A DNA stretch of 54,312 nt from JACJXF01 sp964404825 (lineage in GTDB: Bacteria > Bacteroidota > Bacteroidia > Bacteroidales > GCA-2748055), in assembly GCA_964404825.1 (NCBI GenBank), contig CAYOLQ010000012.1, positions 1-54,312 of the forward strand. The letters run 5' to 3'. The first letter of the stretch is position 1; each line of letters starts with the position of its first letter. The notes below the pieces were generated by a model. It worked only from the letters and a program-made list of their open reading frames with translations. It searched no databases and was not told the origin of the DNA. Made by a program: the position numbers and the translations under genes. Shown one piece after another: positions 7,861 through 16,068 of this stretch.

Positions 7861-8907
7861 ATGAAACATTTACAATTAGTCATCCTTATGCTGATGGTTG
7901 TGGCGGAATTATCCGGACAAAACCCGAATGGTAATCCGGTAATTAAAGGATGGTATGCTGATCCGGAAGCAATTATATATGATGATTTATATTGGATTTA
8001 TCCTACCTATTCAGCTCATTATGAGATTCCTGACAGTTCATTTGGAATATTTTCAGAATTTCAGATTCAGGCCAGAAAGGGAGATATCTGGCCACCTTTT
8101 CTCATTCAGACCTTTTTTAATGCTTTTTCATCAGGGGATATGGTTCATTGGGAAAAACACCCTCATGTGCTTGATATCAAAGATATATCATGGGCTGCAT
8201 ATGCCTTATGGGCCCCCTCTGTAATAAGAAAAGGAAATAAATACTTTTTGTTCTTTGGAGCAAATGACATAAAAAACAATGAACAGACCGGGGGAATAGG
8301 GATTGCTATTGCTGATAATCCGGGCGGACCATTCAGAGATTATCTTGGAAAGCCACTTATAGGGACAATTGAAAACGGGGCTCAACCTATAGATCAATTT
8401 ATCTTCATGGATAAGGACAGTTCATTTTATTTAATTTATGGAGGCTGGAGACACTGTAACATTGTCAGACTCAATGATGATTTCACAGAACTGTTGCCTT
8501 ATGCAGACGGAAGCTTATATAAGGAAATAACCCCGGAGAATTATGTTGAAGGACCGTTTATGTTTATCCGCAACAATAAGTATTATCTGATGTGGTCGGA
8601 AGGTGACTGGACAGGCCCGGATTATTGCGTATCCTTCGCAATCGCCGATTCACCTTTTGGCCCATTTAAACGGATTGATAAAGTATTACAGCAGGATCCG
8701 GATATTGCAAGAGGAGCAGGCCACCATTCAGTAATTAATATTCCCGGAACAGACGACTGGTATATTGTGTATCACCGCCGGCCATTAGATACTATCGATG
8801 GAAATCATCGTGAAACATGCATTGACAGGATGTATTTTGATGACAGCGGTTTTATTCTGCCTGTAAAAATCACTCATGAAGGTGTAGGAATGAGACTAAT
8901 CAAATAA
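7861..8907 (+). CDS. GH43-like glycoside hydrolase (five-bladed propeller)
   Basis: 348 residues from ATG 7861, one base after the sulfatase stop, so the two are translationally coupled. An earlier in-frame ATG (7828) overlaps the sulfatase and would spoil the signal peptide (MKHLQLVILMLMVVAELSGQ). Propeller motifs: GWYADPEAIIYDDLYWIYPT with the catalytic base Asp, WAPSVIRKGNKYFLFFGAND, VEGPFMFIRNNKYYLMWSEG with the general acid Glu, and GAGHHSVINIPGTDDWYIVYHRR near the end. These match family 43 beta-xylosidases and arabinofuranosidases; the activity is not resolvable. It is exported, probably periplasmic, and would trim the products of the upstream xylanase. Confidence 0.85.
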   Translation: MKHLQLVILMLMVVAELSGQNPNGNPVIKGWYADPEAIIYDDLYWIYPTYSAHYEIPDSSFGIFSEFQIQARKGDIWPPFLIQTFFNAFSSGDMVHWEKHPHVLDIKDISWAAYALWAPSVIRKGNKYFLFFGANDIKNNEQTGGIGIAIADNPGGPFRDYLGKPLIGTIENGAQPIDQFIFMDKDSSFYLIYGGWRHCNIVRLNDDFTELLPYADGSLYKEITPENYVEGPFMFIRNNKYYLMWSEGDWTGPDYCVSFAIADSPFGPFKRIDKVLQQDPDIARGAGHHSVINIPGTDDWYIVYHRRPLDTIDGNHRETCIDRMYFDDSGFILPVKITHEGVGMRLIK

Positions 8908-8959
8908 GAATTTGCCCTTGAAAAATTAAATATTGTAGTAGGGCAAAAGATTTTGCTCT

Positions 8960-8998
8960 CTAACCTGAACAAATTCGAATAGGTTAGTGTTTCTTTTC
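8960..8998 (+). terminator. Possible weak terminator after the GH43-like gene
   Basis: CTAACCT (8960-8966) pairs with AGGTTAG (8981-8987) over 7 bp with a 14-nt loop, followed by T-rich TGTTTCTTTT. The long loop and broken T tract make it weak, but it fits the end of the three-gene cluster. Confidence 0.4.
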
Positions 8999-9049
8999 GT
9001 AAAGAGAATTTTTAACATCTATACTTAATCAACTCTAATCAATATTTTT

Positions 9050-9844
9050 ATGAAAAGATTCACTTACATTATTCCGCTTCTCGCGATGCCTGTTATGTTG
9101 ATTTTAATGGCCAACAAATCTGGCTCTGCCGGTGGTTTAACGGGATCCCCGGGTGATAATGGGAATACTTGTACATCCTGTCATGCAGGAACCGTTACTT
9201 CCGCTAATGGATGGATAAGTACCAATATTCCGGAGAGTGGTTATAATTTTGGTGAAATCTATACCATTACGCTGGCCGCAACTGACCCTGCAGCTTCAAG
9301 GTTCGGATTTGAAATTACGGCAGAGGATGCACTTAAGAAAAAGATAAACGCCTACAATCTTACCAATACTACCGAAACCAAACTCACCAATGCCGGAAAG
9401 GCGGTTACTCATACTGCAGCAGGAGTTGATCCTATTGGAAACAGCAAAACCTGGAGTTTCGAATGGACTGCTCCTGAAGAAAGTACCGGAACTGTTACGT
9501 TTTATGCAGCTATTAATGCGGCAAATGGTAATAATCTGAGTTCCGGAGATATCATTTATAAAACAAGTGCATCTGTTTTTCCGGCATCTACACGGATAGA
9601 GGAAATCAGGAATAATTTTAGCGTCTATCCAAATCCTTCATCTGGTTTGGTTAACATAGAATTGACGAACTTATCAGACAATTGTGAAATACTGGTTCTT
9701 AATAATAAAGGTCAGGAAATGGTTCGTTATCGTCCGGATGCTAATCAGGTTCAACTCGATTTATCAAATCTGCCTAAAGGAATTTACTTTATCAGGTTGA
9801 CAGAACAAAAGAAATCAAAAATTCAGAAATTGATTTTGCAATAA
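9050..9844 (+). CDS. Secreted CXXCH protein, choice-of-anchor V/reelin-like, T9SS-sorted
   Basis: 264 residues. N-terminal signal (about 1-27), then GSPGDNGNTCTSCHAG with a single CXXCH (residues about 41-45), then a beta-sandwich reelin-like region (about 55-185; FGFEITA, SFEWTAPEESTGTVTFYAAIN). A T9SS type A sorting domain begins at FSVYPNPSSG (about 193-264). I recognise this as the choice-of-anchor V type found in Bacteroidota and related phyla. CXXCH can bind covalent haem c, and the domain often occurs with such a motif, but there is no obvious second axial ligand and no electron-transfer partner next to it. It is probably surface-attached or released. Its function is unknown. Confidence 0.75.
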   Translation: MKRFTYIIPLLAMPVMLILMANKSGSAGGLTGSPGDNGNTCTSCHAGTVTSANGWISTNIPESGYNFGEIYTITLAATDPAASRFGFEITAEDALKKKINAYNLTNTTETKLTNAGKAVTHTAAGVDPIGNSKTWSFEWTAPEESTGTVTFYAAINAANGNNLSSGDIIYKTSASVFPASTRIEEIRNNFSVYPNPSSGLVNIELTNLSDNCEILVLNNKGQEMVRYRPDANQVQLDLSNLPKGIYFIRLTEQKKSKIQKLILQ

Positions 9845-9896
9845 GAGTAATTTTCTATAAAAAAATAAGGGTGAAGAAAATCACCCTTATTTTTTT
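9842..9896. terminator. Bidirectional terminator, left copy at the contig end
   Basis: AAATAAGGGTGA (9863-9874) pairs perfectly with TCACCCTTATTT (9881-9892), with a 6-nt loop and A/T tracts on both sides, so it can work in both directions between converging genes. The whole 55 bp 9842-9896 is repeated exactly at 9997-10051 across the N run. Confidence 0.85.
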
Positions 9897-9996
9897 NNNN
9901 NNNNNNNNNNNNNNNNNNNNNNNNNNNNNNNNNNNNNNNNNNNNNNNNNNNNNNNNNNNNNNNNNNNNNNNNNNNNNNNNNNNNNNNNNNNNNNNN
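9897..9996. other. Assembly gap of exactly 100 N
   Basis: A run of 100 N, the conventional placeholder for a gap of unknown length. The 55 bp on each side are identical, the signature of two contigs that overlap by a k-mer but were joined by a scaffolder. The true sequence probably has one copy and no gap, so coordinates to the right may be inflated by about 155. Confidence 0.9.
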
Positions 9997-10051
9997 TAAG
10001 AGTAATTTTCTATAAAAAAATAAGGGTGAAGAAAATCACCCTTATTTTTTT
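9997..10051. terminator. Bidirectional terminator, right copy at the contig start
   Basis: Exact duplicate of 9842-9896, with the same 12-bp stem at 10018-10029 and 10036-10047. It would terminate the minus-strand oxidoreductase at 10083. It is probably the same physical locus as the left copy. Confidence 0.8.
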
Positions 10052-10082
10052 GATCAGACTCACTTCAAATCTGGGAAGTTTG

Positions 10083-11522
10083 TTACAACCTGTAAAACTC
10101 TTTCCATTTCCTGCGAGGTTTTGCACCAATCAACATCTCATTGGCCAGAGGATTATTTGTAATCTGCTTTGTTTCCCGATCGAAGATTAATTTTGCATTC
10201 AACTGTTGTGCAATTACTCCCAGACAAAAAACCTGGCTTAGAGGACCAGCAATTTCGAAAGGAGAACGAGTTTTTTCAAGACCTTTACATGCAAGCAGAA
10301 AATTTGCAAAATGATTCGATGGACTTACAGGTACTTCCGGAAGTTTTGATTGCATTTCTATTGCCTTATCTGAAGGGATTATAGATAATGTGCTACCGTG
10401 TGATGCCCCTTTGAATGTAAGATCCTTACTGTAAATGACTTTACCGGGATTAAGTTTTGCGGGAATAAATTTTCCATTCGATGGAGGAGGTATCGAGGGA
10501 TCAAGTTCTACGTTTCCATAGCCTTCCGGCACAGGAGGCAAATTATCCATTCCGTCATACCAGGTTATATCACATGCTGGCATATTGTCTCTTTCCGGGA
10601 ATTTAAAAAGCAAAGTCGAGGAATAAGGGAAAAAGAATTTATTATGACCTGTTTCCTTAAGCATTGCAATTTCAGCAGGTAAGCCCAGATTGAGAAATTC
10701 ATGAGCCGTATCAAGAATGTGTGCACCCCAGTCACCTAAAGCTCCCATCCCGAAATCGTACCAGCAACGCCATTGACCGTTGATATAATCCTTGTTGTAA
10801 TCGTGATATTGCTCAGTTCCCAACCATGTATCCCAATCAAGGGTAGAAGGTAGTGGTTGAGCAGGAGGCATGCCCGTTATTTTTGAGTCGAATTTGTGCC
10901 AGCGGCGCTCATTGTTCATGTGTGCTGTAATGGCTGTAACATCTTTAATTATTCCTGCATCTTTCCATGCTTTAAACTGGAAATAGTTAGCTTCAGAATG
11001 TCCCTGATTACCCATTTGTGTTACAACCCCGTATTTCTTTGCTCCACGCATCATTAATTCAACTTCGTTGAAAGTATGGGCCATTGGCTTCTCAACATAA
11101 ACATGTTTGCCGAGAGACATAGCCAGCATAGTGGCCGGAAAATGGCTGAAATCGGGAGTTCCAATGCAAACAGCATCAATCTGGCCCTCCATTTTATCGA
11201 ACATCTTACGAAAATCCTGGAAACGCGGCGCATTTGGATGTTCCTTCAAAACTCCCAAAGTATGTTCAGCTCCCATATCGGTATCGCAAAGGGCAACAAT
11301 ATTACAAAGTCCGGTTTTATATAATTCCCTGATAATCTCTGCTCCCCGGTTTCCGATTCCAATACAAGCCAGATTTACTTTTTCGTTCGGACCTGTTTTT
11401 CGCGGTTTCATATTTTTCGCGGATAGATCTGCCAGAAACGCTGAAGATAAAGCTGTTGTGGCAGTTAATACAGTTAACTGACGAAGGAAATCACGTCGAG
11501 ATGAGTTGGAATGCTTGTCCAT
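10083..11522 (-). CDS. Tat-exported Gfo/Idh/MocA family oxidoreductase
   Basis: 479 residues. The N-terminus NSSRRDFLRQLTVLTATTALSSAFL is a twin-arginine signal, so the protein would be exported folded with its nucleotide cofactor. A Rossmann segment follows (VNLACIGIGNRGAEII, about 49-64), then VCIGTPDFSHFP and the family's KHVYVEKPMAHT motif (about 138-149; EKP contains the conserved Lys). The C-terminal alpha/beta domain contains WYDFGMGALGDWGAH. Such exported members are abundant in Bacteroidota, where characterised relatives act on sugars or glycosides (oxidation at C3, alpha-N-acetylgalactosaminidase-like chemistry); the substrate here is unknown. It stands alone, about 120 bp downstream of the nuclease gene. 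Confidence 0.88.
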   Translation of the reverse strand: MDKHSNSSRRDFLRQLTVLTATTALSSAFLADLSAKNMKPRKTGPNEKVNLACIGIGNRGAEIIRELYKTGLCNIVALCDTDMGAEHTLGVLKEHPNAPRFQDFRKMFDKMEGQIDAVCIGTPDFSHFPATMLAMSLGKHVYVEKPMAHTFNEVELMMRGAKKYGVVTQMGNQGHSEANYFQFKAWKDAGIIKDVTAITAHMNNERRWHKFDSKITGMPPAQPLPSTLDWDTWLGTEQYHDYNKDYINGQWRCWYDFGMGALGDWGAHILDTAHEFLNLGLPAEIAMLKETGHNKFFFPYSSTLLFKFPERDNMPACDITWYDGMDNLPPVPEGYGNVELDPSIPPPSNGKFIPAKLNPGKVIYSKDLTFKGASHGSTLSIIPSDKAIEMQSKLPEVPVSPSNHFANFLLACKGLEKTRSPFEIAGPLSQVFCLGVIAQQLNAKLIFDRETKQITNNPLANEMLIGAKPRRKWKEFYRL

Positions 11523-11641
11523 TATGATCTGATTTAGGATTTATTTTAACTGGTTAGCAAGAAACAAAAAATTTTAGTTTTAAAAGGCACCATACCAAAC
11601 AATCTTAAGAGCTATGGATTATTTTGTTATTTACCGGAAGA

Positions 11642-13018
11642 TTAGAATCGAATCACTTTTTCAACTTTGTTTTTACGCAACCAGTTATTTATGATTTGTC
11701 TGATATCCCTGTTATCTGAAGAAGGCTTAATGCATTCTTTTATATCATTTACTCCCAGATATGATTCAGTTATATCGAGGTAGCCGAAACCTTTATAAAT
11801 ACCCTCCTCAATGCAAACCACAGCCCTTTCGGTTGCTGAGCGACCTGTATCAATGATTAGCAGATTTTCATTTTCATATTCAAAACCCGATATTAGTTTT
11901 TCTACCCTTTCATTATATACCGAAACAGGTTCCTTCTGAATACAGGCTCCGTTACATTGCCTGATTTCATAGTGGAAACATGCACCATCAGTATCGTATA
12001 ATCCACATAATTTCTGACAAAGCCAGTATCGTTGTACCATGGCTGTGAGGTAATCTACCGCTTCGGACTTACTTTCAAAACAGGTTACTGGCTGCATATT
12101 TTCTTCACCAATTTTTTTTATTTTTAATTGAATGTATCCAAATTCATCCTTACTTCTGTAAAGACCCAATGGATATGAGGATATCCTTTGTTTTCTGTTA
12201 TAGAATGGTTTATGCGTCTTTATTTCCTGTGATTCTTTAAGTAAAGCAATTAGTTCACTTCCGGTAAGTTCAAATGTTATTCCCGCAATTTTATCACACA
12301 TTTCCATCGCTCGTTTGCTTTGTCTGTTACCGAGATGGTCCAGAATTCTGCGATGAATATTTTTGCTTTTACCAATATAAATCAGATTTCCCTCAGAATC
12401 GTGAAAATAATAAACACCTGCAGTTTCAGGTATTTTATTAATGTCGTCAGGTTTAAGGAATTCATTTAGATTTTTAAGTCTGCCACTTACCGGTCCGCTT
12501 AAGGGCAATTCCTGTCCAATTTCAGCTGATTTCAGAATCAGGTGTTCAAAAAGTTTTACTGTAGCAAACGCATCACCTGCTGCCCTATGTCTACCGTTAA
12601 TGGTGATTCCCAGATTATCACAAATTTTGCCCAGGGAATAGGAGCGGTATCCCGGAATAATTTTCCTGCTGAGTTTAACTGTACAAATGGTTTTCCTGTT
12701 AAAATCGTAGCCTAACTGCTTAAATTCATTTTGTATAAAGCCGTAATCGAAGCTCACATTATGACCTACTACAATTTTTCCATCAGTAAGTTCTACAATT
12801 TTTTTTGCCACCTCATAAAACCGTGGTGCATCTTCAACCATTTCATTACTTATTCCTGTAAGGTTGGTAATAAAATACGGAATACTTACTTCAGGATTAA
12901 TAAGGCTTACAAACTCATCCACAATCTGTCTGCCATCATGAATATAGATTGCAATCTCAGTAATTCTGCAGTTTTTGGGACTTCCTCCGGTGGTTTCTAT
13001 ATCTAAAATTGCATACAT
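11642..13018 (-). CDS. DnaQ-like 3'-5' exonuclease fused to a GIY-YIG (UvrC N-terminal/Cho-like) nuclease
   Basis: 458 residues. Residues 1-170 form a DEDDh exonuclease: ILDIETTGG (ExoI), GHNVSFDYGFI (ExoII) and HRAAGDAFAT (ExoIII, with His and Asp). Residues about 195-275 are a GIY-YIG domain (GVYYFHDSEGNLIYIGKSKN, then HRRILDHL) as in UvrC and Cho. The remaining part carries several cysteines (CQKLC, ACFHYE, CNGACIQKE) that may form a zinc site. Similar DnaQ-UvrC fusions are known in other phyla and are presumed to act in repair or DNA-end processing. It sits directly behind the DUF4268 gene (start follows its stop with no gap), at the end of a compact minus-strand group with arfB and a methyltransferase. 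Confidence 0.88.
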   Translation of the reverse strand: MYAILDIETTGGSPKNCRITEIAIYIHDGRQIVDEFVSLINPEVSIPYFITNLTGISNEMVEDAPRFYEVAKKIVELTDGKIVVGHNVSFDYGFIQNEFKQLGYDFNRKTICTVKLSRKIIPGYRSYSLGKICDNLGITINGRHRAAGDAFATVKLFEHLILKSAEIGQELPLSGPVSGRLKNLNEFLKPDDINKIPETAGVYYFHDSEGNLIYIGKSKNIHRRILDHLGNRQSKRAMEMCDKIAGITFELTGSELIALLKESQEIKTHKPFYNRKQRISSYPLGLYRSKDEFGYIQLKIKKIGEENMQPVTCFESKSEAVDYLTAMVQRYWLCQKLCGLYDTDGACFHYEIRQCNGACIQKEPVSVYNERVEKLISGFEYENENLLIIDTGRSATERAVVCIEEGIYKGFGYLDITESYLGVNDIKECIKPSSDNRDIRQIINNWLRKNKVEKVIRF

Positions 13019-13492
13019 TTATTCTTCACTGTTTTCGCTGTACTTAAGATAATCCTTATATTCTTCATAAACTTTTTCAAGGATAAGCATATTTTTATAA
13101 AAAAAATCAAATACTCCTGACCAGTCCTCCTTCCTGTAAATGCTGACATCCGGCAATTCAATGTATGCGCGGCTTATGGATTTTCCTGTTGTGAGAACAT
13201 GGTCAAGTTCCCAAATAAGTGGTTGTTTAAGAGCAGTTTCAAGCTTCGTTTTCAGTCGTTCCAGTTTTCCGAATACATCAATCCGCTTGTCGAGATTCCT
13301 TGTTTCGACATCAATGCCAACAATAGCTCTCTGTTCATCAAAATCAAATTTAAGTTTTAACTGTTTGATACCGGTATTATTCATGATCCATTTTGCAGGT
13401 TTCCGAAGCCTTTTCTTCTTTCGGACAGAGTAGGCGTCAAATTCAGCCCAGAACTGAAGCCTCATTTGTTTTACTTCTTCTTTTGTCAGCAT
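13019..13492 (-). CDS. DUF4268 domain protein
   Basis: 157 residues, almost entirely a DUF4268 domain: MRLQFWAEFDAY near the start, KWIMNNTGIKQLKLKFDFD, VGIDVETRNLDKRI, then the WELDHVLTTGKSISRAYIELPDVSIYR and WSGVFDFFYKNM segments. The family is alpha/beta and sometimes fused to restriction-type nucleases, but stand-alone members have no assigned function. No signal or membrane segment. Its ATG overlaps the methyltransferase stop (TAATG) and its stop abuts the exonuclease ATG, so all three are probably translated from one message. Confidence 0.85.
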   Translation of the reverse strand: MLTKEEVKQMRLQFWAEFDAYSVRKKKRLRKPAKWIMNNTGIKQLKLKFDFDEQRAIVGIDVETRNLDKRIDVFGKLERLKTKLETALKQPLIWELDHVLTTGKSISRAYIELPDVSIYRKEDWSGVFDFFYKNMLILEKVYEEYKDYLKYSENSEE

Positions 13493-14493
13493 TACAATTG
13501 TTTTTTTCTGTAAATACCAAAAATATTATCTGATTGATTATATTTTAGAAAATCATCTTCTGCTTTCATCAGTTCATCGAGAAGAACCATTGCTTCAGGA
13601 TCTTCTTCTGTAAAATGAAATGCGATATCTTTTAAAAGCGGCATCAGTATATTCCCGCCGGGATGTTTCTCTTCAAGAGTAATAAATCCTTTTCTGAGAG
13701 CAGGAATAATGTTTTCAGAATCAACAGCTTCTGAAGGGTCTGAAAAAATCATTCTAAGAATACCCGGCCCACTGAGTCTGCTTTTTGAAAACCGCGATTT
13801 GTAACGCCTTTTGTATTTTTCAGGGATCCTGTTTTGAAGTAAGTCATTTACAATTTTCAGCTGGCTTTCTGACCATTGCAAACGACCCGGACCGACATAT
13901 TCATTGATCACAAGCAAGCCATCATTCTTTAAAGTTTTTGATATGCGGTTTATTAGCAGATTTTCAACATTTTTAAAGTGATGAAGTGAAGAGTTGAATA
14001 ATACAACATCATAATAGTTCCCGGGAAAATCCATCTCATTTACATCCCCTTTTAAAAATTCCATCTGAACAAAGCCTTCCTGTTTCGCAATTCTTTTCGC
14101 GGTATTTAAAGGCTTATCTGCCAGATCTATGCATGTTATCTTTCCGAAAGAAGGAAATGCAGCAAACTTCAATTCATTACTGCAAACCCCACAACCAGGG
14201 GACAGGAGTTTTAGGTTTTGCTTTTCTTTGAGGTATTTCTCAAAAACGTAATCCACATAATTTTTTTCCGGGTCTCCTGTAATAATCCTGTTCCATCTGA
14301 TTCTGACAGCGGGAATATTCCACCAGTTGCTGGTGAGTCTCTCATCACTGTTGAAACTGGAATATGTCCGGATAAGCTTATTGAATGAAAGTTTTGACCT
14401 TAAAAAACCCCATCCTTTCAGATTAAGCCGGTAATAAATATCAAAAACATCATCATAAGTAATCAATCTCATCTTCAGTATTTTACATATCAT
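13492..14493 (-). CDS. Class I SAM-dependent methyltransferase
   Basis: 333 residues. A central Rossmann methyltransferase fold: motif I LLSPGCGVCSNELKFAA (about 97-113), acidic ITCIDLADKPL at strand 2, EFLKGDVNEMDFP at strand 3, and motif IV YYDVVLFNSSLHHF (about 160-173), then LKNDGLLVINEYVGP. The N-terminal 80 residues (SNWWNIPAVRIRWNRIITGDPEKNY) and C-terminal helical part look specific to a subfamily I do not recognise. The substrate is unknown; the LHHF pattern favours a small molecule or protein over DNA. A second possible start is the ATG at 14472 (MRLITYDD). It begins 12 bp after arfB and overlaps DUF4268 by one base. Confidence 0.85.
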   Translation of the reverse strand: MICKILKMRLITYDDVFDIYYRLNLKGWGFLRSKLSFNKLIRTYSSFNSDERLTSNWWNIPAVRIRWNRIITGDPEKNYVDYVFEKYLKEKQNLKLLSPGCGVCSNELKFAAFPSFGKITCIDLADKPLNTAKRIAKQEGFVQMEFLKGDVNEMDFPGNYYDVVLFNSSLHHFKNVENLLINRISKTLKNDGLLVINEYVGPGRLQWSESQLKIVNDLLQNRIPEKYKRRYKSRFSKSRLSGPGILRMIFSDPSEAVDSENIIPALRKGFITLEEKHPGGNILMPLLKDIAFHFTEEDPEAMVLLDELMKAEDDFLKYNQSDNIFGIYRKKQL

Positions 14494-14505
14494 TTTTCAG
14501 GCAAA

Positions 14506-14952
14506 TCACAAGTCAGTTTTCCGTCGGATTTGTTTTTTTTCAGAGTTCATACGTTTGCTTTCCAGGCGCTTTTCGCGGGAAGCCTTGGTAGGAGAAGTGG
14601 CTTTGCGTTTTTTCGGGGGAGTGAGAGCTCTTGAAAGCAGCAAATAAAACTTTTCGTTTACTTTTTCCCGGTTTCTTAATTGTGAGCGTTCAGATTGCGA
14701 GACAATAATAAGTTCTCCTTCTTTATTGATCTTGTTAATGATCTTTTTCAGAATCAGCTCCTTTTCTTGTATGGAGAGACATTCAGAAGTTAAAACATTA
14801 AACCTAAGCTCAACACGCGTATTTACTTTATTCACATTTTGTCCGCCGGGACCGCTGCTCCGTGAATAGGAAAGCAATATTTCCTTATCCAAATCCCTCA
14901 TTCGCAATTCCTCAGGAGTCATTTCCTTTTCACTGATTTGATTCAGTCTCAA
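14506..14952 (-). CDS. arfB: Alternative ribosome-rescue factor B (peptidyl-tRNA hydrolase)
   Basis: 148 residues. The GGQ motif sits in SSGPGGQNVNKVNTRVELRF (about 34-53), the release-factor catalytic loop that hydrolyses peptidyl-tRNA on stalled ribosomes. The short size, absence of a stop-codon-reading domain and the basic C-terminal tail (RKATSPTKASREKRLESKR, about 115-133, ending RRKTDL) are those of ArfB/YaeJ, whose tail enters the empty mRNA channel. It is the first gene of the minus-strand group arfB, methyltransferase, DUF4268, nuclease. Confidence 0.93.
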   Translation of the reverse strand: MRLNQISEKEMTPEELRMRDLDKEILLSYSRSSGPGGQNVNKVNTRVELRFNVLTSECLSIQEKELILKKIINKINKEGELIIVSQSERSQLRNREKVNEKFYLLLSRALTPPKKRKATSPTKASREKRLESKRMNSEKKQIRRKTDL

Positions 14953-15061
14953 ATTTATTAAAAAAAATCCCAGGAATGGAGGTTCAATTAAAATGTTACT
15001 AACTTATTGCCTCAGCTAAGCATTTCAACCAATCCAACTATATTGAAACGATATTTGCAAT
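14953..15061. other. Intergenic stretch before arfB
   Basis: About 110 bp between two minus-strand genes. AT-rich; I see no clear promoter or terminator. Confidence 0.3.
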
Positions 15062-15217
15062 CTATTCTTTTTTCAGAGGGACAATGACAATCTCTTTCTC
15101 ACAAAAGGGGCAAATGTATATTTCACAACCAATACATGCGAAGCAATTTCCGCACGATTTAGCATATCGGGTCGTAAATTCAGCAGAACAAGAGGGACAA
15201 ATCATCTTTTCATTCAT
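15062..15217 (-). CDS. 51-residue four-CxxC mini-protein (zinc-ribbon-like)
   Basis: A frame of 51 codons beginning MNEKMICPSC and ending VPLKKE. It holds eight cysteines in four CxxC pairs: C7/C10, C22/C25, C28/C31 and C36/C39. The outer pairs (CPSC and CPFC) and the inner CGNC-FA-CIGC block fit one or two zinc sites, or possibly an iron-sulfur cluster; the dense inner block also resembles ferredoxin spacing. The rest is charged and soluble, without a signal. Regular Cys spacing over such a short frame is strong evidence that it is real. It faces away from the lamin-tail gene and precedes arfB on the same strand. Function unknown. Confidence 0.65.
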   Translation of the reverse strand: MNEKMICPSCSAEFTTRYAKSCGNCFACIGCEIYICPFCEKEIVIVPLKKE

Positions 15218-15502
15218 ACATAACCAGGTTTAAATTCACAATGTTTTCATAAAATAATGAATTCCCAAAAAAATTTAAAAAGTACTATAATCATTAAGGA
15301 ATTTAATTAAACAGTAACAGAAATGTTTGATTTGAAAATGTATTTTGTCAATGGAAGCAAAATTATGGATTATTAATAAACTTTTGTACTTTCGCTCCGT
15401 TTCATAAACGGCATTTTTTAACAAATTCTTAGCACGAATTTTGCACTAAATTAAGCTTGAGTAAACTATTTCTAAATCTACCTACTATCTAATTATTTTA
15501 AA
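15218..15502. other. Divergent intergenic region
   Basis: About 285 bp between the mini-protein (minus) and the lamin-tail lipoprotein (plus). AT-rich. TACTTTCG at 15388-15395 is one base off the TAnnTTTG -7 element and may serve the rightward gene, with a leader of about 100 nt. Nothing else is supported. Confidence 0.3.
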
Positions 15503-16048
15503 ATGAATAAATTAAAGACTTTTATTGGACTTGTTATTATTTTATTAATTAACTGGAGTTGCAAAAAAGAAAAAAACCCGGATCCACTGGTTCCCGAGGT
15601 AAAGCAAGGTCTCGTAATTAACGAGCTTATGGCTGCAAATTCAACCACAGTTTACGATCAGAATGGGGAATACGATGATTGGATAGAAATATATAATCTT
15701 ACAGATTCCATAGTTGATATATCCGGATACTACTTAAGCGACAGTAAATCAGATCTGTCCAAATGGAAATTTCCGGCAGGAACGTATGTACCGGCAGATT
15801 CATCGATTGTTGTATGGGCTGATTCGGATACCCTTCAGTCAGGGCTGCATACAAATTATAAATTGTCCTCTGCGGGAGAAACCTTGTTGCTTCTTACACC
15901 GGATTTGAAACTTACTGATATAGTTAAATTCGAAGAAGTTCCTTTGGTAATAGGTGAGCCGGTTGTGGATCAGTCCTTTGCACGCAAACCTAACGGGACA
16001 GGAGCTTTTGAATGGTCAATCCCCACATTTAATAAAAAGAATAGCTAA
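15503..16048 (+). CDS. Lamin-tail-domain lipoprotein
   Basis: 181 residues. A signal peptide ends in a lipobox at NWSC (Cys20), followed by KKEKNPD, the lysine/acidic run typical of Bacteroidota lipoproteins. From about residue 38 a lamin tail domain (LTD) is clear: LVINELMAANSTTV, DDWIEIYNLTD, VDISGYYLSD, KWKFPAGTYVPADSSIVVWA. In bacteria LTD is an Ig-fold module of exported proteins, often next to hydrolases, and probably serves in binding or adhesion. Here it is the only domain. It is followed 20 bp later by another small exported protein, perhaps in one operon. Confidence 0.85.
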   Translation: MNKLKTFIGLVIILLINWSCKKEKNPDPLVPEVKQGLVINELMAANSTTVYDQNGEYDDWIEIYNLTDSIVDISGYYLSDSKSDLSKWKFPAGTYVPADSSIVVWADSDTLQSGLHTNYKLSSAGETLLLLTPDLKLTDIVKFEEVPLVIGEPVVDQSFARKPNGTGAFEWSIPTFNKKNS

Positions 16049-16068
16049 AATATTTAAATAATAATAAA

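Noticed and set aside
11107..11481. 124-codon plus-strand frame inside the Tat oxidoreductase
   Set aside because: It is antisense to the Rossmann and Tat-signal region of a clear gene.
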